Part shown: positions 14,300 through 20,691 of the stretch, in pieces | How the letters are laid out: every line of letters starts with the position of its first letter | Numbering within the stretch: position 1 is the stretch's first letter | Virus record (IMG/VR): IMGVR_UViG_3300046718_000451 | Coordinates: 1-21,962 of that record | DNA from: a virus | Reading direction: 5' to 3' (one strand) | DNA: 21,962 nucleotides | Position numbers and translations under genes: made by a program | The notes under the pieces: generated by a model | The model's database searches: none | Told to the model about the DNA's origin: nothing | Seen by the model: only the letters and a program-made list of their open reading frames with translations

Positions 14300-14759
14300 G
14301 CGGGGCGGCCTCGGGGTCGTCCGGCACCAGTTCGGCCTCCACGGCGCCGGCGGCGAGCTCCTGGGCGCGTTGTGGCGAGACGCGGCCCTCGAGCATCGCG
14401 TCCAGATCCACGACGTTCACGACGAACATGCCGGACTGCCGAACGTTCACGTCCTTCGGCACCGGGCCCTCGAGACGGTCGAGGGTCGCGTTGAATTGCG
14501 ACACTCCGTAGGGCTCCTGGGCCGTGATGCGCTCGAACGCGGCGATGGCCTGGTGATCCGCGGCGCACAGCTCGCGGCCGCGGGCGCGCTTGAAGTTGCG
14601 GATCACGTCGGCCGCGTCCGTGCCGGCCGTGTCGTTGAGGTCCGCGAGCGCGCGCGATGGCGAGCGCACGAGCTTCGCCCGGCCGCCAGGATTGCCGGAA
14701 ACGCCAGGCGGGAACGGACGGCCGGGACCGTTCGTGCGCTGCGCGCTGCTCTCAGCCAC
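14292..14759 (-). CDS. Candidate terminase small subunit (DUF5681-like N-terminus)
   Basis: This 155-residue protein has GPGRPFPPGVSGNPGGRAK at residues ~11-29, the F-x-P-G-x-S-G-N-P-x-G-R signature of DUF5681-like proteins, many of which occur next to large terminases and bind DNA. The following ~60 residues are helical (SRALADLNDTAGTDAADVIR), and the C-terminal ~50 are acidic, with a possible oligomerisation helix (SPQRAQELAAGAVEAEL). Position upstream of the large terminase supports a DNA-recognition subunit that selects phage DNA and feeds the motor. The start is GTG 14759, with only a weak ribosome binding site. The packaging role is inferred from motif and synteny. Confidence 0.6.
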   Translation of the reverse strand: MAESSAQRTNGPGRPFPPGVSGNPGGRAKLVRSPSRALADLNDTAGTDAADVIRNFKRARGRELCAADHQAIAAFERITAQEPYGVSQFNATLDRLEGPVPKDVNVRQSGMFVVNVVDLDAMLEGRVSPQRAQELAAGAVEAELVPDDPEAAPRG

Positions 14760-14794
14760 GCGCGCAGGATACGCGCCGGAACTTCCAAGCGCCG

Positions 14795-15091
14795 TCAGTT
14801 CTTGACGCTACCGCTCGTGACGGGCGGTCGGCGCGGCAGCCGGCGGGAGCGTCGGGCCCGAAGGTAGCCCTTGCCGTATGCCTCCTCGAGCGGCACCTGG
14901 GTGTACCGGCGGCGCACGAGAAACCCTGGGCGGCAGTCTGGGCACTCCACGAGGGTGACGCGGTGCACCACGACCCGGACGGCCACGAGGCCGGCGAGGT
15001 CGAGGATGAGGCGCTCGGCCCCGGCGTGGGAGACGATGGCCTGGTCGATCGCCCTGGCCCGAAGGGAACCGCACGCGGCACAGAGGCTCAC
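14795..15091 (-). CDS. Zinc-ribbon-like small protein, first gene after the iteron region
   Basis: This 98-residue protein has two Cys pairs, CAAC (residues 4-7) and CPDC (~51-54), separated by about 43 mostly hydrophobic and charged residues, consistent with one zinc-ribbon site. A Gly/Arg-rich basic tail follows (GYLRARRSRRLPRRPP), suggesting nucleic-acid binding. The start is GTG 15091, with GGGAG about 10 bases upstream. It is the first gene after the only substantial intergenic region and heads the packaging/structural block, so it could be a transcriptional regulator of late genes or a replication accessory. Neither is shown by sequence. Confidence 0.55.
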   Translation of the reverse strand: MSLCAACGSLRARAIDQAIVSHAGAERLILDLAGLVAVRVVVHRVTLVECPDCRPGFLVRRRYTQVPLEEAYGKGYLRARRSRRLPRRPPVTSGSVKN

Positions 15092-15102
15092 GAGAGGCTC
15101 CC

Positions 15103-15246
15103 GGACGCGGACGCACTTCTCACAAAATTACCCCATGTTCTGAACTGCGGAAGCGCGTCCCTTCCCTAAAGGGTCGGGACGCACTTCGCACTTCCAGAAA
15201 GAACTGCGTCCCGGACTCACTTCGGACGCGGTTCGGACGCACTTCA
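15103..15246. repeat. Iteron-like cluster: seven copies of an 11-bp motif
   Basis: The main intergenic region between the helicase stop and the zinc-ribbon gene contains repeated GGACGCACTTC. Exact plus-orientation copies are at 15109-15119, 15177-15187 and 15235-15245. Variants are GGACTCACTTC at 15213-15223 and GGACGCGGTTC at 15224-15234, so the last three copies are perfectly tandem at an 11-bp step. Inverted variants are GAAGCGCGTCC at 15150-15160 and GAACTGCGTCC at 15201-15211. An A/T-rich patch at 15121-15130 is the least GC-rich stretch here. Such clusters serve as replication-initiator sites or as operators. On the minus strand TAATTT follows TTCCGC at 17-bp spacing, a weak promoter match I do not rely on. 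Confidence 0.7.
15150..15187. promoter_or_regulatory. Large inverted repeat within the iteron region
   Basis: Arms at 15150-15161 (GAAGCGCGTCCC) and 15176-15187 (GGGACGCACTTC) pair over 12 positions with one mismatch in DNA (a G-U wobble is possible in one of the two RNAs). Inside them a further CCC/GGG pair (15164-15166 with 15171-15173) closes a TAAA loop. The arms are two of the 11-bp motifs in opposite orientation, so a dimeric protein could bind here. No U-run follows on the minus strand, so a terminator is less likely than an operator or an origin structure. Confidence 0.55.
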
Positions 15247-16377
15247 CGACTTCGGCCTGTAAAGCATTCCGCCGCCCCTTCCGGACCTGGGCAGCTTGAC
15301 GAGGGTGCCGTCCTTGACGGCCAGCTTGAGGGCGGCCCGGACATCGAACGCGCGGGCCTCGACTTCGCGCTCGAGCTCGCGGCCGGAGGCGCCACTGGGG
15401 AAGTCCCGGAGGGCCACGAGGATGTCCTGGACGATGGCGCGCAGGGCGTCCGTTCTGGCGATTGCGGCGTCGGCTTCGGCCGCGGCGGCATCGACGGCGA
15501 CGAACCGGGCGCGCGGGTAGTCCATCGCCATGGTGAGGCTGAAAGTGTTTTCGACGCCCATGCGGGACTTCGGGCAGATGAGCTTGACCTGGGGCGAGTC
15601 TTTCGTCGGCTTGCCGTCGAGGTGCAGGATGAGGTCGGCCATGAACTCGATGCTCGAGGTTTCCAGGCCGGCGGCGAGGGGGTCGGCGCGTTCGTCCTCG
15701 TTCTTGGACCGATACGAGCCGCGACCGACCTGGGACACGACGACGACGATGGCGCGAAAGCGCATGGCGAGATCACGGAGCTCCACGAGGAGGGCCGAAA
15801 TCGCCTGGCGGCGGTCCTGGCGGGACGTGGTCTTGCTCGAGCGCACCACCTGGGCAGAGTCCACGAGGTAGACGCGCTGCAGCCCCTTCGGCGCGATGCA
15901 ATCGAACTGCTCGAACAGGAACTCTACGGTCGATTCGGGGCGCGATGGGTCGAGGAAGCGAAAGAAGGGCGAGCCGTTGATGGCCTCGCGGGCAAGGGTA
16001 GCGCCTTCGCCCGACAGCATTCGGGCGCGGTCGATGCCAAGCTGTTGGCCGATGCGGACGGCGGCGCCTGGCATTCCCTCGTCGGCGTAGAGCACGGCCA
16101 CGGCGCACTTGTGGGCGAGCTCGAGAACGATCTGGGTGGCGAGCATGGTCTTGCCGATGCCGGGTTTGCCCTGGACGATCGTGAGCGTGCCGGCGTGGAG
16201 GCCGCCCTCGATCTTCTCGTCAAGGCACGGGAGTCCCGTCGAGAAACGTTCCCCCACGTTCCGGCGTCCCACGAGAACCGCCTCGAGATCCAGCCACATC
16301 GAGAGTCGAAGGTTCGCCTGGAGATCCTCGAGGAGCTCCTGATACTCGGGCGGTTCGTTCTGGCCCTGGTCGTCCAC
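15244..16377 (-). CDS. RecA-fold ATPase, putative DnaB-like replicative helicase
   Basis: This 377-residue protein has FSTGLPCLDEKIEGGLHAGT before the Walker A GKPGIGKT (70-77), an acidic residue after beta-2 (YADEG, ~98-101), Walker B VYLVDSAQ (169-176, D173) and a sensor-like VVVSQVGRGSY (212-222) resembling the DnaB SQL region. The C-terminal ~80 residues look like a winged-helix module (SGRELEREVEARAFDVRAAL). No primase or DnaB N-terminal domain is present, so it is shorter than DnaB (about 470 aa); a RepA/Twinkle-type hexameric helicase or a RecA/KaiC-like ATPase are alternatives. The start is GTG 16377 with AAGGGA upstream. Its stop lies inside the last iteron copy, which links it to a possible origin. 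Confidence 0.75.
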   Translation of the reverse strand: MDDQGQNEPPEYQELLEDLQANLRLSMWLDLEAVLVGRRNVGERFSTGLPCLDEKIEGGLHAGTLTIVQGKPGIGKTMLATQIVLELAHKCAVAVLYADEGMPGAAVRIGQQLGIDRARMLSGEGATLAREAINGSPFFRFLDPSRPESTVEFLFEQFDCIAPKGLQRVYLVDSAQVVRSSKTTSRQDRRQAISALLVELRDLAMRFRAIVVVVSQVGRGSYRSKNEDERADPLAAGLETSSIEFMADLILHLDGKPTKDSPQVKLICPKSRMGVENTFSLTMAMDYPRARFVAVDAAAAEADAAIARTDALRAIVQDILVALRDFPSGASGRELEREVEARAFDVRAALKLAVKDGTLVKLPRSGRGGGMLYRPKS

Positions 16378-16588
16378 TCGGCACTTCCCTTTCTAGGAGT
16401 TCGCGGAGGTAGGCTTTCCACTCGGGACTGCCGGTTCTCGTCACGAGCGCGATAGCCCACCGGCGGCGGCGGTCGCGCTCTTGCGGGCCCGGGGGCGACA
16501 GGCCGCGCGCAGAGGCTTCGGCCAGGGATTCGATGACGGTGTCGAGGGTGTCCTCGGCCATGAACACGGCGAGCTCGAGGAGGCTCAC
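16220..16588 (-). CDS. Hypothetical protein with long out-of-frame overlap into the helicase gene
   Basis: GTG 16588 overlaps the previous stop (GTGA) and opens a 122-residue frame. The first ~65 residues look like a real protein: a helical start (LLELAVFMAEDTLDTVIESL), a basic patch and then PEWKAYLRELLEREV. The last ~53 residues lie inside the helicase gene in another frame, are Gly/Arg/Ser/Pro-rich and use codons such as GGA and CGA that are uncommon in neighbouring genes. Either the gene truly runs 158 bases into the helicase gene or a single-base error hides an earlier stop. The N-terminal part is supported by the junction; the product is unknown. Confidence 0.5.
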   Translation of the reverse strand: MSLLELAVFMAEDTLDTVIESLAEASARGLSPPGPQERDRRRRWAIALVTRTGSPEWKAYLRELLEREVPSGRPGPERTARVSGAPRGSPGEPSTLDVAGSRGGSRGTPERGGTFLDGTPVP

Positions 16589-16887
16589 GGGTCCACCACC
16601 GGGGCGGGCGAGTTGTCCAGGAACGACGGCACGCGCAGGGTTCGCATTCGATTCTCCTCGGACACGTCCTTGCACGTCCAGTACTCGCACGGCTCGCGGT
16701 ACACCCAGCCGTCGGCCAGGTAGCCGTGGCGCTCGTGGACGTGGTAGCCGGGCGGCGGTTTCATGAGCTCGCGGTCGATCGCGCCGGCGAACTCGCGCAC
16801 GGCCATCTTGAGCGCGTCGTGCACCCTGCTCTGTACCGTCGGCGCGCGCAGCTTCACGCGGCGGAGGCGCGCGTACGGGCTCCTCAC
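16585..16887 (-). CDS. Hypothetical protein
   Basis: This 100-residue protein starts at GTG 16887, overlapping the upstream stop (GTGA). It has a basic N-terminus (RSPYARLRRVKLRAP), a helical part (SRVHDALKMAVREFAGAIDR) and an aromatic-rich second half, GYHVHERHGYLADGWVYREP, then CEYWTC. The His/Cys content (HVHERH, CEYWTC) could hold a metal ion, but no known zinc pattern is complete. It is one of a chain of three small coupled genes before the helicase gene. I do not recognise it. Confidence 0.55.
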   Translation of the reverse strand: MRSPYARLRRVKLRAPTVQSRVHDALKMAVREFAGAIDRELMKPPPGYHVHERHGYLADGWVYREPCEYWTCKDVSEENRMRTLRVPSFLDNSPAPVVDP

Positions 16888-17291
16888 GCCTTCCTCCGGT
16901 CCTTGATGCGGCGGTCGAAGTAGAGAGCGCCGTCCGTCGAATGCACGCAGAGGCGGATGCCGCCGGCATTGCACTCGGCCCCGAGCCACTTCCGTCTTTC
17001 GCCCTTGCGGCGGTCGGTGCAGTGGTGGCCGACCAGTTGATACGGCTGTGTGAAGTCCGTGAACTCACACCACGGCTTATGGGGACTATTCTCCCCCACC
17101 GGCTCGGGCTGGATCTCCGTGTAGTCAACTACTTCATACCGCCCGTTCTCGTAGAGGCTCTTGCGCGCCCACTCGGCCGTCTTGTGGTACGCCGCCAGCC
17201 CCTCCCGAAAGGCGCGCTCGGCAATGCGCTTGCCGGAACCCGCGCTCTGGGCAATCTCCTCCTCCACAATCTCGTCCAGCTTCGTTCTCAC
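16884..17291 (-). CDS. Hypothetical protein with Cys/His region
   Basis: This 135-residue protein starts at GTG 17291, overlapping the stop of the secreted-protein gene (GTGA). Residues 1-50 are helical and charged (TKLDEIVEEEIAQSAGSGKR). The second half contains single Cys residues in PWCEF, GHHCTDRRKGERRKW, AECNAG and LCVHS, which together with HH could make one zinc site. The end repeats the DRRxxxRRK theme (DRRKGERRK, then DRRIKDRRKA). No family is recognised. Probably a small early protein; a nucleic-acid role is suggested only by the basic motifs. Confidence 0.55.
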   Translation of the reverse strand: MRTKLDEIVEEEIAQSAGSGKRIAERAFREGLAAYHKTAEWARKSLYENGRYEVVDYTEIQPEPVGENSPHKPWCEFTDFTQPYQLVGHHCTDRRKGERRKWLGAECNAGGIRLCVHSTDGALYFDRRIKDRRKA

Positions 17292-18616
17292 GGCACACCC
17301 ACGCACGACAGCGGGATCGCCCAGGCTCCGGGCCCGGTCGGGACGTACAGGTACGGGGGCGCCGCGGCCGACACCATGCCGAAGCCACTGAACCCCTGCG
17401 CGTAGAGGGCCTGGGGGATCGTGAACGCGCCGACGTGCGTGCCGATCGAGGCGGCCCGGGCCGCGTAGAGCACGAGCGCGAGGGTCGGCGTCGATCGAAC
17501 GGCCGGCATGATGGCGTAGACGACGCCTCCGCTCTGGACGAGCGCGGCCGACACGCCGCCGTATCCCCACGTCTCGCCCGGCACGGCCGGGACGCGCCAG
17601 ATGGTCGAGGCGGTCTTGGCGAGCCCCGTGACGGACAGAATGCCGTAGCTTGGGCTCTGCTCGCCGGCCAGGGGGCGGAGCTCGGCCAGGATGTAGAGCA
17701 CGCCGCCGAATGAGGCCGCGGTGTAATACTGGGGCACGCGGCCGGCAAAGTCCGCGGCGCCGATGGTCGTCCACGGCATGGCGGTCGTGATCGTGCCGAC
17801 CGGGCCCAAGTTCGCCGCGTTGACGACGATGATGCCGCCCGAACCGTTGAGATAGGTCAGGTAGGTGCCGGCGACTTTGCCCAGGTAGCCGCCCGGCCAG
17901 GGGGCGATTTCGGCCAGGAGGTTGTGCTGGGTGAGATCGGACGGAAGGTTCGTCACGTCCGTGGCCTGGACGAGCCCGAAAGACCAGGAGTAGGCGACGG
18001 TGCGCGAGCCGACCGTCTCGAGGCCGACGGACATGGGGCGGTCCTGGCCGAAAGAGCCGCGCATGGCGAAACCCTCGCCGCCATCAGGAAGCCCGACCGT
18101 CGTACCCCAGCCGTCCCCAGGGCCCCCCATGCCGACCGCCACGCGTGAGCCGTCCTGGGTGGCGGCGAGGCCGTAGGTGTAGCTCTGCCCGTCGCCGGCC
18201 GCGGGGATGCCGGAAAAGCGCAGATCCTGGTAGAAGAGGGCCGTTGGGGGCGCCGGCACGAGGGTCGAGTAGCCGAAGGACTCGAGGTTGACGAGGCGCC
18301 ACGGGCCGCTCGGTCCCTTCTGGTAGGGAAGCGTCAAGGTCGTGAACCCGGCCGAGAGGGTGGCCGGCCTCGGAGCTCCGGGCGGGTTCGGCTCGTACTT
18401 GACCAGGCCGCACGCCGTCACGGGCGTCGGGCTCGGGGTCGCCGCCGGCGCGGTCGGCACGGGGGTCGGGCTCGGGATGACGGCCGGCGGCGTCGGGGTG
18501 GGCGTGCCGGAGCAGACCGGGCACGGCGTTGGGGTTGGGGTCGCGGTCGGGCACGGCGGGCACTGCGCCAGGGCGGGCCCGGCAGCGAGCAAGAGCAGGG
18601 CAAAAGTCTTTTTCAT
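17288..18616 (-). CDS. Secreted protein with CxxC/Thr-Pro linker and beta-rich domain
   Basis: This 442-residue protein starts MKKTFALLLLAAGPALAQ: a Sec signal peptide with an ALA cleavage site before Gln18. Cys19 follows, but LAQC is not a proper lipobox. Next come CPPC and CPVC flanking TATPTPTP, then a Pro/Thr linker to about residue 67. Residues ~70-442 are a large beta-rich domain with Trp/Tyr/Gly turns (YTYGLAATQDGSRVAVGMGG, YSWSFGLVQATDV) that could be a propeller; I cannot count blades with certainty. It is read right after the methyltransferase (ATGA overlap) with a strong AAGGAGA. A secreted linker-borne domain in an early phage module is unusual; a moron that changes the host surface or binds extracellular polymer is a guess. 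Confidence 0.65.
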   Translation of the reverse strand: MKKTFALLLLAAGPALAQCPPCPTATPTPTPCPVCSGTPTPTPPAVIPSPTPVPTAPAATPSPTPVTACGLVKYEPNPPGAPRPATLSAGFTTLTLPYQKGPSGPWRLVNLESFGYSTLVPAPPTALFYQDLRFSGIPAAGDGQSYTYGLAATQDGSRVAVGMGGPGDGWGTTVGLPDGGEGFAMRGSFGQDRPMSVGLETVGSRTVAYSWSFGLVQATDVTNLPSDLTQHNLLAEIAPWPGGYLGKVAGTYLTYLNGSGGIIVVNAANLGPVGTITTAMPWTTIGAADFAGRVPQYYTAASFGGVLYILAELRPLAGEQSPSYGILSVTGLAKTASTIWRVPAVPGETWGYGGVSAALVQSGGVVYAIMPAVRSTPTLALVLYAARAASIGTHVGAFTIPQALYAQGFSGFGMVSAAAPPYLYVPTGPGAWAIPLSCVGVP

Positions 18617-19587
18617 TTCATCTCCTTTTCGGTCCCGCCCGGCGCGTGGGCGAACATCCCTATCTGCGCCGTCTTCTTCCCGGCGATCTCAACGTACTTC
18701 GGATTCAGCTCGCAGCCGATCCACTCACGCCCGAGCCGTTCGGCCACCTTCCCGACCGTGCCGCTCCCGAAGAAGGGATCGAGGACCGTGTCTCCATGCG
18801 CGCTGCCGGCGAGGATGCAGCGTTCCGCGAGTGCTTCAGGGAACGTGGCGAAATGGGCGTCCGGTGTCGGCTGCGTCGGGATCGTCCAGACCGTGCGGGC
18901 GTTGCGACCGTTGCCGTTCGGTGCAAACGATGGGATCGACAGCCCGGATTCAATCGCGTCCTTTGTTGGATGCTTTGTGTTTCCCCTAAAACCCATTGCT
19001 TGCCGTTCCTCCCATGTATAGCCTTCAGTTGAGGACGGCTCTCTTAGGGCGTCCGCGTCATAGAAATACTTCGCGCTCTTGCTCAGCAGAAACACGTACT
19101 CGTGCGCCCTCGTCGGCCTGTCCGTGACGCTCTCGGGCATCGGGTTCGGCTTGTGCCAGATGATGTCCGAGCGCAGATACCAGCCGTTCGCCTGTAGCGC
19201 GAACGCCACGCGCCACGGGATGCCGACGAGGTCTTTTGCTTTCAATCCCGTCGCCGCGATGAATGCGGGCCGGTTGCGGACGTTCGTGAGGTGCTGACCG
19301 TGCCCGGACGCCACCGACGCGCCGGAGCCGTAATTCCCGCCGCCGCCGCCCATGTACGAGTCCCCCAAATTCAGCCAAAGCGTCCCGTCATCCGCGAGTA
19401 CGCGCTTGACCTCGCGGAACACGCCGACGATCTCTGCAACGTAGGCTTCCGGTGTCTTTTCGAGGCCGATCTGCCCGTCAACGCCGTAGTCCCGAAGTCC
19501 CCAATACGGCGGGCTCGTCACGCAGCACCGGACGCTTCCGGCGTCGAGCGTTTTGAGCAGCTCGCGGCAGTCGCCCAAGAGGATCAC
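18613..19587 (-). CDS. Orphan beta-class DNA methyltransferase (N4-cytosine or N6-adenine)
   Basis: This 324-residue protein transfers methyl groups from S-adenosylmethionine to an exocyclic amino group in DNA. The catalytic motif IV is TSPPYWGLRDY (24-34) and comes first; the AdoMet-binding motif I, VLDPFFGSGTVG (268-279), lies near the C-terminus with GREWIGCELNPKYVEIA after it. This IV-then-I order defines the beta class. SPPY is found mostly in N4-cytosine enzymes and some N6-adenine ones. The region between motifs (~80-110, Gly-rich, and ~180-240) would hold target recognition. No restriction endonuclease is adjacent, so it likely protects phage DNA from host restriction. GTG 19587 overlaps the upstream stop, with GGGGAG upstream. 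Confidence 0.88.
   Translation of the reverse strand: MILLGDCRELLKTLDAGSVRCCVTSPPYWGLRDYGVDGQIGLEKTPEAYVAEIVGVFREVKRVLADDGTLWLNLGDSYMGGGGGNYGSGASVASGHGQHLTNVRNRPAFIAATGLKAKDLVGIPWRVAFALQANGWYLRSDIIWHKPNPMPESVTDRPTRAHEYVFLLSKSAKYFYDADALREPSSTEGYTWEERQAMGFRGNTKHPTKDAIESGLSIPSFAPNGNGRNARTVWTIPTQPTPDAHFATFPEALAERCILAGSAHGDTVLDPFFGSGTVGKVAERLGREWIGCELNPKYVEIAGKKTAQIGMFAHAPGGTEKEMK
18621..18629 (-). promoter_or_regulatory. Strong ribosome binding site of the secreted-protein gene
   Basis: The minus strand reads AAAAGGAGA, ending four bases before the ATG at 18616. This is the closest match to the anti-Shine-Dalgarno sequence seen in the early block, lies inside the methyltransferase coding end, and fixes the start that yields a perfect signal peptide. 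It implies high expression of the secreted protein. Confidence 0.65.
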
Positions 19588-19787
19588 TTGGACTCCCCGC
19601 CCGGCGCGTCGAGAGCGGCGCGGATCTCTTCGCGCAGCTTGTCCACCATCTCGTACTCCTCCTTGTCGGTATCAACGTCACACCCGATACCGACCCATCC
19701 CTCAGCGCGGCGCAGAAGTCCGTCAAGGACGACAATGCGCTTAGCCAGTAGTACGTCGAACTGCTTCTCGCTCATCCGCTCGCTCAC
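19584..19787 (-). CDS. Small hypothetical protein
   Basis: This 67-residue protein starts at GTG 19787, overlapping the upstream stop (GTGA) and preceded by AAGGAGAAGGC; an ATG four codons in (19775) is an alternative. It is largely helical: SEKQFDVLLAKRIVVLDGLL, then a short loop with GCDVDTD, then KEEYEMVDKLREEIRAALDA. This suggests a helical hairpin. I do not recognise a family. It is coupled to the methyltransferase gene by another GTGA overlap and may be expressed with it. Confidence 0.58.
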   Translation of the reverse strand: MSERMSEKQFDVLLAKRIVVLDGLLRRAEGWVGIGCDVDTDKEEYEMVDKLREEIRAALDAPGGESK

Positions 19788-20380
19788 GCCTTCTCCTTCG
19801 CGTGGCGGGCTTCGTTCTGCCGCAGCTCCAGCATGTGAAGAAGTTCCACCTCGGGGAAATCGCTGCGTCGCTCGGCGATGAGCCAAGCGGCGACCGCATC
19901 GCACTCGGCGATGCGACCCGCGAGCGTCGCCTCGTCCCGCTCCCGCGTGAGTTCTGCGACGCGGGCCTGAGCCTTGTCGGCGCGGGCAGCGGCGGGAGAC
20001 TCCAGCTCGTCAACGATCCTGCCGAGCCGCTCGACCTCGGCGCGCAGCGCGGCGTCGTGGGCGAGTAGGCACTTCCGAATGCACGCGACAGAGATCACCT
20101 GATTTGGCTTGGCGCGATCGGAGAAGTCGTTGATCTGCTCGATGTACTCATCCCTCGTCAGCACCTTCCCTGCCTCCCCATCGGCGCTCGGGGGCGGGGT
20201 GGGCTTCCTTGTCGCCCACCATTTGCAGTCGTTCGCGTGGTGAGTGACGCACGCGCACGTCGCGCTCGGGGGCGGGGCGGGGGGCACGTAGCGGCGGCCG
20301 TGGGCTGGACAGTTGCGGTCGATACGCTCGGCTGGCGTGCCGACGAGAACGCACGCGCACTTCTCGTTGGTGTCGCTCAT
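19784..20380 (-). CDS. Protein with duplicated Cys modules and coiled coil
   Basis: This 198-residue protein starts at ATG 20380 with GGAGG five bases upstream, overlapping the upstream stop (ATGA). The first ~78 residues hold two related modules: CACVLVG...RNCPAHG...PPPSA and CACVTHHANDCKWW...PPPSA. Each has CxC plus another Cys and nearby His residues, so each could bind zinc. The modules end in the same 16-bp DNA sequence (see repeat). Residues ~115-165 form a coiled coil (AEVERLGRIVDELESPAAAR onwards), and the end is helical. Function is unknown; a small DNA- or protein-binding early factor is plausible. Confidence 0.6.
   Translation of the reverse strand: MSDTNEKCACVLVGTPAERIDRNCPAHGRRYVPPAPPPSATCACVTHHANDCKWWATRKPTPPPSADGEAGKVLTRDEYIEQINDFSDRAKPNQVISVACIRKCLLAHDAALRAEVERLGRIVDELESPAAARADKAQARVAELTRERDEATLAGRIAECDAVAAWLIAERRSDFPEVELLHMLELRQNEARHAKEKA
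20184..20277 (+). repeat. Pair of 16-bp direct repeats inside a coding region
   Basis: GCGCTCGGGGGCGGGG occurs at 20184-20199 and 20262-20277, 78 bp apart (a whole number of codons), and encodes PPPSA on the minus strand at the end of each Cys module. It is best explained as the trace of an internal duplication of the gene, or as convergent Pro-rich linkers. Confidence 0.55.
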
Positions 20381-20691
20381 TTGTCCTCCATCCCCGGCCG
20401 CCCTGCGGCGATCCATTTATCTACCGCCACGTTGAGCGCGTCGGCACTCTCGGTACTCGTCTCGCTTGCAAGTCCCATGTCGAGGAAGTCGAGCGCCTCA
20501 ACCTTTTCCAACACCGCCCGCACCGTGGCGGGGAGGGGGCGAGGAGCGGCGAGGCGGAGCCACTCGGCTTCGCTGAATCCCGTCTCTTCGTATCCCATCG
20601 AGCAACCGGACTTCGAGCATTGGAATGAACGTCCGTCTCCAAACGGCTTACTTTGGCTTCCACAAAGAGGGCACGGCGGGAGGGCGCTCAT
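20377..20691 (-). CDS. Zinc-ribbon protein, Lar-like (putative restriction alleviation)
   Basis: This 104-residue protein starts at ATG 20691, overlapping the upstream stop (ATGA). It opens MSALPPCPLCGSQSKPFGDG and continues RSFQCSKSGCSMGYEE, then a FSEAEWLRLA segment. CPLCG, a second pair C-x4-C, and a following acidic/Trp motif match the Lar-type zinc ribbons (CPFCG...C..CG...A..WN) common in phages. Rac prophage Lar modulates EcoKI modification and alleviates restriction. The C-terminal ~50 residues are helical and extra to the Lar domain. With the orphan methyltransferase three genes downstream, an anti-restriction role is reasonable, but many Lar-like ribbons have no tested function. Confidence 0.55.
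   Translation of the reverse strand: MSALPPCPLCGSQSKPFGDGRSFQCSKSGCSMGYEETGFSEAEWLRLAAPRPLPATVRAVLEKVEALDFLDMGLASETSTESADALNVAVDKWIAAGRPGMEDK

Noticed and set aside
13476-14867. 463-codon plus-strand open frame
   Set aside because: It crosses four good minus-strand genes and shows the composition of an antisense frame.
15115-15150. Promoter TTCCGC-17 bp-TAATTT on the minus strand
   Set aside because: The -35 match is poor and phage promoters in GC-rich hosts vary; I mention it only inside the iteron entry.
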